Source: Flavobacterium suncheonense GH29-5 = DSM 17707 (GTDB lineage Bacteria; Bacteroidota; Bacteroidia; Flavobacteriales; Flavobacteriaceae). From it: DNA of 64,000 nt. Both the position numbers and the translations under genes were made by a program. The DNA lies in assembly GCF_000430025.1 (NCBI RefSeq), contig NZ_AUCZ01000007.1, positions 1 through 64,000 of the forward strand, written 5' to 3'. Position 1 is the stretch's first letter. Every line of letters starts with the position of its first letter. Positions 54,622 to 62,900 of the stretch are shown here, one piece after another. The notes under the pieces were generated by a model. The model was not told where the DNA came from. It did not search any database and saw only the letters and a program-made list of their open reading frames with translations.

Positions 54622-55736
54622 CCTTACTGTTCGTCCTTATTTTTATCAATTATGCCCTTTTCATCGGATTGCTGATTTGGGGCTTTTCCAAGGTAAAACC
54701 GTTTGAAAAAACAGCTTCCGAGAACAAAACGTCCTTTTCGGTAATCATTCCGTTTCGCAACGAGGAGAAAAACCTGCCGGATTTACTGGAATCGTTTTCA
54801 CATTTGCAATACAGTAAAGAGCAGTTCGAACTTATTTTCGTAAACGACAACTCTACGGATGATTCGGAGCGCGTTATTAACCGCTGGCGCATGGAAAACC
54901 CGTGGGTACATTTAACGATTCTGGATAACGTCCGCATTTCGAAATCGCCTAAAAAAGATGCCATCACCCGCGCAATAACCATTGCCAAACATCCCTGGAT
55001 TATCACCACCGATGCCGATTGCGAAGTCCAACCGGAATGGCTTTCGGTTTACGACAGTTACATTCAACATCACGACACTGAAATGATTGCCGGAGCTGTT
55101 CGCTATCCGAAAAAAGGCTTTGTATTGTCGCATTTCCAGCAGATGGATTTGTTGAGTTTGCAAGGTGCTACCATCGGAAGTTTCGGTTTGAACGAAGCAT
55201 TTTTGTGCAACGGCGCCAATTTCGCTTACACCAAAAAACTGTTCTGGGAGCTTGGCGGATTTAACGGCAACAATCACATTGCCAGCGGCGACGATGTATT
55301 CCTGCTGCAAAAAGCAGTGCATTTGGTTCCGAAAAAGGTTCAGTATTTGAAAGCAAAAAATGCAATTGTTACTACCAAAGCAGAAAAAACCTGGGTTCAC
55401 TTATTCAAACAAAGAGTGCGTTGGGCTTCTAAAACAGCAGCCTATCAGAGTGATTTTTCAAAAGCATTAGCGGTAATGGTTTTTCTGGCAAATTTCTCCC
55501 TGTTGGTTATTACCCTGCTGGTAGCTTTTGGTAAAATGGAATGGTCTTTCCTGGCTATTGTGTTCACCCTAAAATTCCTGATGGATATTATGCTGATGCT
55601 GAAAACCAATACTTTCCTGAAAATGAGCTTGGTATCCGCTCCGATCAGCTTTTTACTCTACCCTGTTTTCAGTACGCTGGTTGCGGTGTATTCGCTGGTG
55701 GGCGGGTTTGAATGGAAACGCGAGAATATCAAATAA
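54609..55736 (+). CDS. Glycosyltransferase family 2, membrane-bound
   Basis: 375 residues. An N-terminal membrane helix (about 4-24) is followed by the GT-A domain: IPFRNEEKNLPDLL, FVNDNSTDDSERV, TTDADCEVQPEWL (the DxD-type metal site) and the processive-type QRVRWAS (Q/RxxRW) near residue 265. Two or three C-terminal helices (about 285-370) complete the membrane part. Likely a polysaccharide or glycolipid-forming transferase with the coupled YbhN-like protein. Its stop is directly followed by the stop of the convergent lipoprotein gene. Confidence 0.92.
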   Translation: MEIVTLLFVLIFINYALFIGLLIWGFSKVKPFEKTASENKTSFSVIIPFRNEEKNLPDLLESFSHLQYSKEQFELIFVNDNSTDDSERVINRWRMENPWVHLTILDNVRISKSPKKDAITRAITIAKHPWIITTDADCEVQPEWLSVYDSYIQHHDTEMIAGAVRYPKKGFVLSHFQQMDLLSLQGATIGSFGLNEAFLCNGANFAYTKKLFWELGGFNGNNHIASGDDVFLLQKAVHLVPKKVQYLKAKNAIVTTKAEKTWVHLFKQRVRWASKTAAYQSDFSKALAVMVFLANFSLLVITLLVAFGKMEWSFLAIVFTLKFLMDIMLMLKTNTFLKMSLVSAPISFLLYPVFSTLVAVYSLVGGFEWKRENIK

Positions 55737-56219
55737 CTATTCCGATTTTAAAATAACCGGCAGCACAAACTGTGTTTTTACCGGAATTCCTCGTTTGATG
55801 GCCGGGTTAATTTTAGGCATGTCCACCAATTTGGTATGCAGAATACTGTCAATTTTGATTTTGTCGTAGGCCAAGCTGTCTTTTGGAAATTGGGGTTCAA
55901 ATTTTAGCGTTGCATCCGGAAAAACAGTCACTTTCACTTCGATGGTGTCAATTTCGGGATAAAAAATCCGTAAGGTGTCGACGCTTAATTTATCCTGTAT
56001 CGTTTGGGTTAAATACTCGAAAAAACACTGACGGCGCTGGGATTCATCGGTGATAACTTCGCAGGCATCTACCGTTGGGAAAGCATCTACTTTTTTCCAG
56101 TCGATTTTCTGCAGTTCGTTTTGCAGCAATTCGTCTTCCGATGGCGCCTTCTTGTCAAAAAACTGACAGGACACCAGGGTTGCCGAAAAGAAAAACACTA
56201 CAAAAAGGTTTTTTAGCAT
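55737..56219 (-). CDS. Lipoprotein with TonB-C-like region
   Basis: 160 residues from ATG 56219, chosen since it begins the lipoprotein signal ATLVSCQFFDKK (Cys near residue 18). An in-frame start at 56297 would extend across the divergent gene start. The C-terminal half (about 95-160), with VEVKVTVFPDATLKFEPQFP and NPAIKRGIPVKTQFVLP, resembles the TonB C-terminal domain of energy-transducer-like proteins in Bacteroidota. It is anchored by lipid, not by a TonB-like helix, so it is not a typical TonB. Convergent with GT2, divergent from the DUF456 gene. Confidence 0.78.
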   Translation of the reverse strand: MLKNLFVVFFFSATLVSCQFFDKKAPSEDELLQNELQKIDWKKVDAFPTVDACEVITDESQRRQCFFEYLTQTIQDKLSVDTLRIFYPEIDTIEVKVTVFPDATLKFEPQFPKDSLAYDKIKIDSILHTKLVDMPKINPAIKRGIPVKTQFVLPVILKSE

Positions 56220-56259
56220 GAATATTGTAACTTTAGAAACCAAAAATAGTAAAAAAAAT

Positions 56260-56760
56260 ATGGAATACTTTTTATTGATAACCGGATTTGTTTGCATGCT
56301 GATCGGAATTTTAGGAAGTTTTCTACCGGTTTTGCCCGGACCGCCTATTAGTTGGGCTGGTTTATTGCTCCTGTATCTTACAAATGCTGTTCCGAATGAC
56401 TATTGGGTTTTAGGCATCACCTTGCTCATTGCAGTCATCGTTGCCATATTGGATTATGTGATTCCCGCCAAAGGTACCAAACGGTTCGGCGGCAGCCAAT
56501 ACGGCATCTGGGGCACCAACGTCGGATTGCTTATCGGACTCATTGCCCCAATTCCCTTTGGAGTAGTTATCGGGCCTTTTGTCGGGGCCCTAATCGGCGA
56601 ACTGATTCACGACAGTCAGGACCATAAACGGGCAGTTAAGGCCGCTACCGGTTCGTTTATCGGTTTTCTGGCTTCCACCTTTATGAAATTCGTGGTTTGT
56701 ATGATATTTTTTGGTTTGTTTCTGATGAAAGTCTGGGAATTCCGTTCGAGCTGGTTCTAA
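56260..56760 (+). CDS. DUF456-family membrane protein
   Basis: 166 residues from ATG 56260. Membrane helices cover most of the chain, with the two glycine-rich internal repeats that name the family (LLITGFVCMLIGILGSFLPV, and GSFIGFLASTFMKFVV). The motif LPVLPGPPISWAGLLLLYL is well conserved. Function unknown. Stop codons of this gene and the convergent EamA gene overlap within four bases (56757-56760). Confidence 0.9.
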   Translation: MEYFLLITGFVCMLIGILGSFLPVLPGPPISWAGLLLLYLTNAVPNDYWVLGITLLIAVIVAILDYVIPAKGTKRFGGSQYGIWGTNVGLLIGLIAPIPFGVVIGPFVGALIGELIHDSQDHKRAVKAATGSFIGFLASTFMKFVVCMIFFGLFLMKVWEFRSSWF

Positions 56761-57614
56761 GCTTCCTGCTTTTTATAGAAGGTGATGCCGATGCCTACCA
56801 AAATAATACAACCGCCGACGAACATCTGAAAGGTAATGGTTTCTTTCAAAAACAACCAGGCAATGATGGAAGCAAAAAGCACCTGCAAAAGCAAACTCAG
56901 AGAAACCCGATTGGCTTCCATGTGCTGGGTGGCATAACTTATCAAAAGCCAGGCGATTAACTGACATACCACGCCTTCCACCAGCAAAACGCTCCAAACG
57001 GTTGGTGAAAAGCCGAAAAACGGTTCTCCGGAAACAAGACAAATTATCCCGATAAAAACCGCTGAAACCGCCATGCTGTAGGTCATAAAACTAATCGGCT
57101 GCAGCTGTCGCAAAACGGATTTGCTGAGCAGCATGTAAAACGCATAAAAAATACCCGACAAGACCCCAAAAAGAAAACCGATGTCAAATTTCAAGGTATA
57201 AAAAGTTTCAAAACCGATTAAAACTACCATCCCAAAAACGGCCAGTGCGGCGCCGATCCAAAAATTTCGCTTGGGTTTATTCGGCAGAAAAAAGAACATC
57301 AACAATCCGACCCAAATTGGTGCCAGATTTGCCAAAAGGGTAGCCTGTGTAGCCGTGGATTTTTGAATGGCGATATTCCAGACTGCGATATCACTTCCGA
57401 AAAACAACCCGCATAAAACAATAAGCCAGGCCGTTTTCCGGTTGGGAAATTCCAGTTTCTTTCGCAACAACACGATAGTCAACACCACGGCAAAAGCAAT
57501 CGCCATTCTGTAAAAAGCCGAACTCAGGGCAGAAACAGGCGTCCATTTGACCAGAATCGGAAAAACGGAAATGCAGAATATGCCTAAAAGAAGCGCCAGT
57601 CTGGGATTTTTCAT
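56757..57614 (-). CDS. EamA/DMT-family transporter
   Basis: A drug/metabolite-type exporter of 285 residues from ATG 57614, with ten hydrophobic helices in two EamA repeats (about 1-135 and 145-285). I reject an in-frame start at 57725 because it lies within tRNA-Asp. VLTIVLLRKKLEFPNRKTAW and TLLANLAPIWVGLLMFFFLP are typical of the first repeat, and LFASIIAWLFLKETITFQMF of the second. Substrate unknown. Confidence 0.9.
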   Translation of the reverse strand: MKNPRLALLLGIFCISVFPILVKWTPVSALSSAFYRMAIAFAVVLTIVLLRKKLEFPNRKTAWLIVLCGLFFGSDIAVWNIAIQKSTATQATLLANLAPIWVGLLMFFFLPNKPKRNFWIGAALAVFGMVVLIGFETFYTLKFDIGFLFGVLSGIFYAFYMLLSKSVLRQLQPISFMTYSMAVSAVFIGIICLVSGEPFFGFSPTVWSVLLVEGVVCQLIAWLLISYATQHMEANRVSLSLLLQVLFASIIAWLFLKETITFQMFVGGCIILVGIGITFYKKQEA

Positions 57615-57631
57615 TTCATTAACTTGAGAAG

Positions 57632-57639
57632 CAAATATA
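57632..57639 (-). promoter_or_regulatory. -7 box for EamA gene
   Basis: TATATTTG on the minus strand, 17 bp before the ATG at 57614 and just past the tRNA-Asp terminator. Confidence 0.45.
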
Positions 57640-57647
57640 AAATAAAA

Positions 57648-57667
57648 AAGCTCCGATAACGGAGCTT
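57648..57667 (-). terminator. Terminator of first tRNA-Asp
   Basis: On the minus strand AAGCTCCG, a 4-base loop and CGGAGCTT followed by a T-run, 9 bp past the tRNA 3' end. Confidence 0.85.
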
Positions 57668-57676
57668 CTTTTTTAC

Positions 57677-57753
57677 TGGCGGTCTGGACGGGACTCGAAC
57701 CCGCGACCCCATGCGTGACAGGCATGTATTCTAACCAACTGAACTACCAAACC
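57677..57753 (-). tRNA. tRNA-Asp (GTC), first copy
   Basis: 77 nt including an encoded CCA. Acceptor GGTTTGG/CCAGACC, anticodon stem CATGC/GCATG around CTGTCAC (anticodon GTC), T arm GCGGG/CCCGT with TTCGAGT. Identical in sequence to the copy at 58021-58097. Confidence 0.97.
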
Positions 57754-57770
57754 AGTGTTATATTCTGCTG

Positions 57771-57801
57771 CGAAAGTACTATCCTTTTTGAGGATTTCCA
57801 A
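57771..57801 (-). promoter_or_regulatory. Promoter of first tRNA-Asp
   Basis: On the minus strand TTG, a 20-bp spacer and TACTTTCG (one mismatch to TAnnTTTG) lie upstream of the tRNA. Confidence 0.6.
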
Positions 57802-57880
57802 GCATTTGTCCAAGAAAAATTAATATTTTTTATAAGTTCCTGTGTTTCAATTTTTAAAAACCGGAATCGGTATAAATCAA

Positions 57881-57908
57881 AAAAGCCTTCCATAAATGGA
57901 AAGCTTTT
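57881..57908 (-). terminator. Terminator-like hairpin between the tRNA-Asp genes
   Basis: A 12-bp stem (AAAAGCCTTCCA/TGGAAAGCTTTT, one mismatch) with a 4-base loop. No gene precedes it on the minus strand except a short tRNA-like relic at 57915-57929. Confidence 0.6.
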
Positions 57909-57985
57909 CATTGGTCTAACTACTAAACCTGGTACTTTCGTACCTAAACAACACAACTAATTTTAAATTTCTTAAGAGGGCAAAA

Positions 57986-58011
57986 AAGCCTTTCTTTGTG
58001 TCGAAAGGCTT
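57986..58011 (-). terminator. Terminator of second tRNA-Asp
   Basis: On the minus strand AAGCCTTTC, an 8-base loop and GAAAGGCTT followed by a T-run, 9 bp past the tRNA. Confidence 0.85.
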
Positions 58012-58020
58012 CCTCTTTAC

Positions 58021-58097
58021 TGGCGGTCTGGACGGGACTCGAACCCGCGACCCCATGCGTGACAGGCATGTATTCTAACCAACTGAACTACCAAACC
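58021..58097 (-). tRNA. tRNA-Asp (GTC), second copy
   Basis: Identical 77-nt sequence to the copy at 57677-57753, offset by 344 bp, CCA encoded, anticodon GTC. It has its own full-consensus promoter and terminator, so the pair are separate units. Confidence 0.97.
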
Positions 58098-58115
58098 AGT
58101 GCTTTATTGCGGATG

Positions 58116-58145
58116 CAAATATACAACCCTTTTTATATCCTGCAA
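58116..58145 (-). promoter_or_regulatory. Promoter of second tRNA-Asp
   Basis: On the minus strand TTG, a 19-bp spacer and TATATTTG match the Bacteroidota consensus fully. Confidence 0.85.
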
Positions 58146-58184
58146 CAATTTTTTATATCTTTTTTACATTTTAACATTTAGATT

Positions 58185-59111
58185 TTATCCAAACTTCTGT
58201 TTTTCAACAAGATAGGTAGTTAAAATTTTTTCAAATTTTTCATCCACCGATACTGGAACGTACTTAATTTTGTACTGCGAACAGGTATTGGCCACTTTCT
58301 CAAAATAGGCTTCCACCAGTTTTTCATACTCCGCTTTTACGTTTTCAGCAAACAGATTGACTTGTTCTCCTGTTTCCAAATCGATAAATTTTCTCGGTGC
58401 ATTGTCAAAATCAAACCGGAATTCCGTCTTTTTATCAATCACATGAAATAAAACCACTTTGTGTTTGTTGTGTTTTAAATGCTGTAACGCCTTAAACAAA
58501 CGCTCGTCGTCTTCGCCCTGAAACATGTCGGTAAACAAAATCACCATGGAACGGCGGTGCAGTTTCTCGGCGATGTGGTGCAGATAGGTAATCGTGTCGG
58601 TGGTTTTGGTTTCTTTTGGCGTTTGCAAAATTCCTTCCAGCTGATTCAGCAACATGCGGTGATGGCGCTCGCTTCCTTTTTCGGGTGCATAATATTCATA
58701 GGTATCCGAATACACGCTTAACCCGACGGCATCGCGTTGTTTTTTCAAAAGATTCATCAAAACGGCCGAAGCCAGTACCGAAAAACCTATTTTATTCTCG
58801 TAAAACAACTGCCCCTCCTTCAGTTTCGGATAATGCATGGACGAGGAATTGTCAAGAATTAAATGACAGCGCAAATTGGTTTCTTCTTCAAAGCGCTTGG
58901 TATACAAACGGTCGGTTTTGGCGAAGAGTTTCCAGTCGATGTGTTTGGTGCTTTCGCCGGCGTTGTAGATTTTATGCTCGGCAAATTCAGCCGAAAAACC
59001 GTGAAACGGCGATTTGTGCATGCCCGAAATAAAACCTTCCACAATTTGGTTGGCCAGCAGTTCGAGATGCTGAAAACTGGATATTTTGGCGATTTGACTG
59101 TCGATGTTCAT
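58185..59111 (-). CDS. DUF58 protein
   Basis: A 308-residue cytoplasmic protein with an N-terminal DUF58 block (FHGFSAEFAEHKIYNAGEST, then HIDWKLFAKTDRLYTKRFEE) and a von Willebrand A-like domain (LRCHLILDNSSSMHYPK, with the MIDAS-type DxSxS near residue 90). DUF58 proteins often accompany MoxR ATPases and other von Willebrand A proteins in the envelope stress system of Bacteroidota (Bat genes). In this window no MoxR or Bat gene lies next to it on either side; the upstream side holds only intergenic sequence and trxA. Confidence 0.92.
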   Translation of the reverse strand: MNIDSQIAKISSFQHLELLANQIVEGFISGMHKSPFHGFSAEFAEHKIYNAGESTKHIDWKLFAKTDRLYTKRFEEETNLRCHLILDNSSSMHYPKLKEGQLFYENKIGFSVLASAVLMNLLKKQRDAVGLSVYSDTYEYYAPEKGSERHHRMLLNQLEGILQTPKETKTTDTITYLHHIAEKLHRRSMVILFTDMFQGEDDERLFKALQHLKHNKHKVVLFHVIDKKTEFRFDFDNAPRKFIDLETGEQVNLFAENVKAEYEKLVEAYFEKVANTCSQYKIKYVPVSVDEKFEKILTTYLVEKQKFG

Positions 59112-59297
59112 CTTCCAAAGATATTGAAAGATTGAATGATTGAAAAATTTAAAGATTAAAAGATTGAAAAACTTAAATGAACTTATATGTCTTATATGGT
59201 CATCATTAATCGCTTATGAAAATCTTAAAATATTTTTAGCCAAGAATTACACAGATTGATCTCTGAACGCTCCCAAAAAAGCAAACAGTCTCTCCTT

Positions 59298-59346
59298 TAG
59301 CCCTGATGGGAGCAAGCTACCGTGTAGCGCGGACAGCAGGAACAAG
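59298..59346 (+). repeat. Dispersed repeat family 2, copy E
   Basis: Starts TAGCCCTGATGGGAGC and ends ACAGCAGGAA. Head and tail match copy F (TAGCCCCGATGGGAGC and ACAGCGGGAA) while the middle differs. The two copies face each other around trxA. Confidence 0.7.
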
Positions 59347-59391
59347 GATACCAAAAACACCCGAACCTATCGCTCCAAAAAACAAACAAAA

Positions 59392-59415
59392 AAGGCCCGA
59401 CTTGCGCCGGACCTT
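59392..59415 (-). terminator. Terminator of trxA
   Basis: On the minus strand AAGGTCCG, an 8-base loop and CGGGCCTT followed by a long T-run, 24 bp past the stop codon. One mismatch in the stem. Confidence 0.7.
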
Positions 59416-59439
59416 ATATTTTGAACACTTCTGCTAAGA

Positions 59440-59757
59440 TTATAACAAAGCGTCGATTGCGTCTGTGTAGGTGTTTTTCGGTGCAACGCCAACCTGACGG
59501 CCAACCACTTCCCCGTTTTGAAATACCAATACCGTAGGAATGTTACGAACACCGTATTTAGCTGCAAATTCCTGATTCGCGTCTACATCTACCTTCCCGA
59601 TTACGGCTTTTCCTTCATATTCCTCACTGATCTGGTCAATAATAGGTGCCACCATACGACACGGTCCACACCAAGCTGCCCAAAAATCCACCAATACGGG
59701 TTTATCTGATTTTAACACTACTTCTTCGAAAGTAGCATCTGTAATTGCTAATGCCAT
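59440..59757 (-). CDS. trxA: Thioredoxin
   Basis: Cytoplasmic general disulfide reductase, 105 residues from ATG 59757; an in-frame start at 59811 would place the promoter inside the gene. FWAAWCGPCRMVAPIIDQIS has the CGPC active site, KVDVDANQEFAAKYGVRNIP holds the conserved cis-Pro, and the length equals that of E. coli TrxA. It has its own promoter and terminator and lies between two facing repeat copies. Confidence 0.95.
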   Translation of the reverse strand: MALAITDATFEEVVLKSDKPVLVDFWAAWCGPCRMVAPIIDQISEEYEGKAVIGKVDVDANQEFAAKYGVRNIPTVLVFQNGEVVGRQVGVAPKNTYTDAIDALL

Positions 59758-59782
59758 TTTAATGTTGTTTAAAATTGAAAGA

Positions 59783-59811
59783 CAAAAATAGCACTTTATT
59801 TTAAATCGCAA
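59783..59811 (-). promoter_or_regulatory. Promoter of trxA
   Basis: On the minus strand TTG, an 18-bp spacer and TATTTTTG lie 25 bp before the ATG. Confidence 0.7.
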
Positions 59812-59860
59812 CCGGTTTGAAAATCAGTTTTGATTATGATGCAATTGGTATTTTTTATCT

Positions 59861-59950
59861 GGAGCTTTTTCCCGCTGTACGCTGTATCTTTTCCGGTAGC
59901 TTCGAGAGCCTCAGCCACCGGAAAAGGATGTCGCTCCCATCGGGGCTAGG
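59861..59950 (-). repeat. Dispersed repeat family 2, copy F, with hairpin
   Basis: Read on the minus strand it begins TAGCCCCGATGGGAGCGAC, contains a 10-bp perfect stem (CTTTTCCGGT and ACCGGAAAAG at 59888-59897 and 59917-59926), and ends ACAGCGGGAA. It resembles repeats that are common between genes in Flavobacterium. It lies 11 bp past the dnaE stop and may serve as its terminator. Confidence 0.75.
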
Positions 59951-59961
59951 ACCTTGGCGCT

Positions 59962-62900
59962 TTAATTGAGCCTGAAATTAACCTGCAGACGTTCCAGTTC
60001 GTTCAAAACCGTATTGGAAATCCCGACTTTCAGTTTACGGCTCGGCATAGACAGCTTCGTCACGATGCGGATTTCTTCTTTTTCCTCCGGAACGGTCAGT
60101 TCCATTTCGTCCAGATTTTCGTCGGCATCACCCACCTCATCGGAATCGTTCATTTCGTTTACGACTGGCACTTCGACTATGGTTTTCACGCGTTCGAGTT
60201 CCATGACTTCAAAGGTTACGGTGGTTTCTCCGGCGTTGGCCTTGAACAGTTCGTTGAGCTCCATGATAAGTTGTTCGCGCAAATCGGCAATGGAGAACTG
60301 TAAAATCAGCTTTTTGGAAAATTTCGGCAGGACGTCCTGCAATTGGATGACGTCCACAAACTGCAAACGCGGATCGGAGCGCTTTCCGGTTTCTTTATTT
60401 ATCCAGCCCTCTTTTACATTCAAACGGATGTACACGAAATGGTTTTGTCCTAAATAATGGCGGAATTTCAGATATTCCTCGTCAAAAATCCGAAACTCGT
60501 AACTCTCGTCGTAGCCTTCCAGATTGAAGGTGGCCCAGCCTTTTCCGTTTTTGGCTACCCGATGTTGTACATTGGTCACAATCCCGCCCACAGCAATGTT
60601 TTTCCCCACAAACGGCGTCAGGTCTTTTAAGGCTTCCAGACGCGTCGGGCAGAAATATTTCATCTCAAACTTGTAATCGTCCAGCGGATGCCCGGAAATG
60701 TAAATCCCAACCACTTCTTTCTCTTTGGCCAGTTTTTCCATGGTATGCCATTCTTCGCACGGCGGCACGGTCGGCTCCGGAATCTGTACTTCAGACGCAT
60801 CGCCAAACAGACTTACCTGCGACGAATTTTCATTTTCCTGTGTTTTCGAACCGTAGCGCATCGCTTTTTCCAAAAAGGTAATGTTGTCGCCATCGTGATG
60901 GAAATATTGCGCACGGTGCGTGTTTTCAAAACAGTCGAAACCGCCTGCCAACGCTAAGTTTTCAAAGGCTTTTTTGTTGGCCGCGCGCAAATCAATCCGT
61001 TTGGCCAAATCGAATATGGATTTGTATTTGCCTTCTTTGCGGCATTCCACAATGGTTTTTACGGCGCCTTCTCCTACACCTTTTATGGCTCCCATACCAA
61101 AACGCACGGCACCCTGATCGTTTACGGTAAATTTGTAAAAGGATTCGTTTACATCGGGACCTAAAACCTGCAAGCCCATGCGCTTACATTCTTCCATAAA
61201 GAACGAGACCTGTTTGATGTCGTTCATGTTGTTGGACAGTACCGCCGCCATGTATTCCGCCGGATAATGCGCTTTCAGATAAGCGGTTTGATACGCAATC
61301 CAGGCGTAACAGGTCGAGTGGGATTTGTTGAAGGCGTAACTCGCAAACGCTTCCCAGTCCGTCCAGATTTTATCGAGTTTTTGTTCGTCGTGCCCGTTGG
61401 CTTTCGCCTGATCGATGAACTTGGATTTCATTTTATCCAAGACGTCTTTCTGCTTCTTACCCATCGCTTTACGAAGGACGTCGGCATCTCCTTTGGAGAA
61501 GTTCGCGAGCTTCTGTGACAAAAGCATCACCTGCTCCTGATACACGGTAATTCCGTAGGTTTCCGAAAGATACTCTTCACAGGCATCCAAGTCATACGTA
61601 ATGGGTTCTTCGCCGTTTTTTCTGCGGACGAAACTCGGAATGTACTCCAACGGTCCCGGACGATAGAGCGCGTTCATCGCAATCAAATCTCCGAAAACAG
61701 TCGGTTTCAGCTCTTTCATGTATTTCTGCATCCCGGGTGACTCGTACTGGAAAATCCCGACGGTTTCTCCCCTTTGAAACAGTTCGTAGGTTTTTTGATC
61801 GTCAATTGGAAACGTATCCGGATCGAGCTGGATGCCGGTACGGTATTTCACCAATTTGACGGTATCTTTTATTAAGGTAAGGGTTTTTAAGCCCAGGAAG
61901 TCCATTTTCAAGAGTCCGGCACTTTCCGCTACGGAGTTGTCGAACTGGGTTACGTACAAATCGGAATCCTTCGCGGTGGTTACCGGCACGAAATTCGTAA
62001 TGTCGTCGGGTGTGATGATTACCCCACAGGCGTGAATTCCGGTATTTCGCAAGGAACCCTCCAGCATTTTGGCCTGCTGAATGGTTTCTCCGGCTAAATC
62101 TTCTTCGTTGGCAATGGCAATCAGTTCTTTTACGCGGTCGAATTCTTCGGAAGATTTTAAGGCTTTTTTTACTTCGCTTTCGTCTTCGGCAAGAAAACGG
62201 GCCAGATTCCATTTGCTCGGCATCATGCCCGGAATCAGTTTGGCGATTCGGTCAGCTTCAAAAAGCGGCAAATCCAAAACACGCGCGGTGTCCCTAATTG
62301 CAGATTTAGTGGCCATTTTACCATAAGTGATAATCTGCGCCACCTGATTCGCCCCGTATTTATTGATTACATAATCCATAACCAGCCCACGGCCTTCATC
62401 GTCGAAATCGATATCGATATCGGGCATGGAAACCCGGTCAGGATTCAGGAAACGCTCAAATAGCAAATCGTATTTAATCGGGTCGATGTTGGTGATTCCT
62501 AAACAATAGGCTACTGCGGAACCTGCTGCGGAACCACGGCCAGGACCCACGGAAACTCCCATTTTTCGGGCTTCGGCAATGAAATCCTGTACAATCAGAA
62601 AGTAGCCCGGATATCCGGAATTGGAAATGGTTAACAGCTCAAAATCCAGTCTTTCCTGAATTTCCGGTGTGATTTCCTGATACCTTCTCTTGGCGCCTTC
62701 CATGGTTAAATGACGTAAATAGGCGTTTTCACCCCGTACGCCGCCATCGGCTTTGTCTTCTTCGACTTTAAATTCATCGGGAATGTCGAATTTCGGAAGC
62801 AAGACGTCGCGGTACAGCGAATAGGCTTCAATTTTATCGATAATTTCCTGTATGTTGATGATGGCTTCGGGCAAATCGGCGAAGAGTTTTTTCATCTCCG

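Larger units (their letters stand above)
59112..59439. other. 328-bp stretch without a gene
   Basis: From the DUF58 start side it holds an AT-rich run in which the heptamer-like word GATTGAA is repeated irregularly (about 59117-59177), then a copy of dispersed repeat family 2 (59298-59346), and then the trxA terminator (59392-59415). No credible coding frame. Confidence 0.7.

Noticed and set aside
57614..57725. N-terminal extension of the EamA transporter
   Set aside because: It would run through the tRNA-Asp gene and its terminator.
59117..59177. Candidate CRISPR-like or satellite array of GATTGAA words
   Set aside because: Spacing is irregular and units are 7-8 bases with no spacers; it is a simple AT-rich repeat. 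No CRISPR repeat or cas gene is found anywhere in the window.
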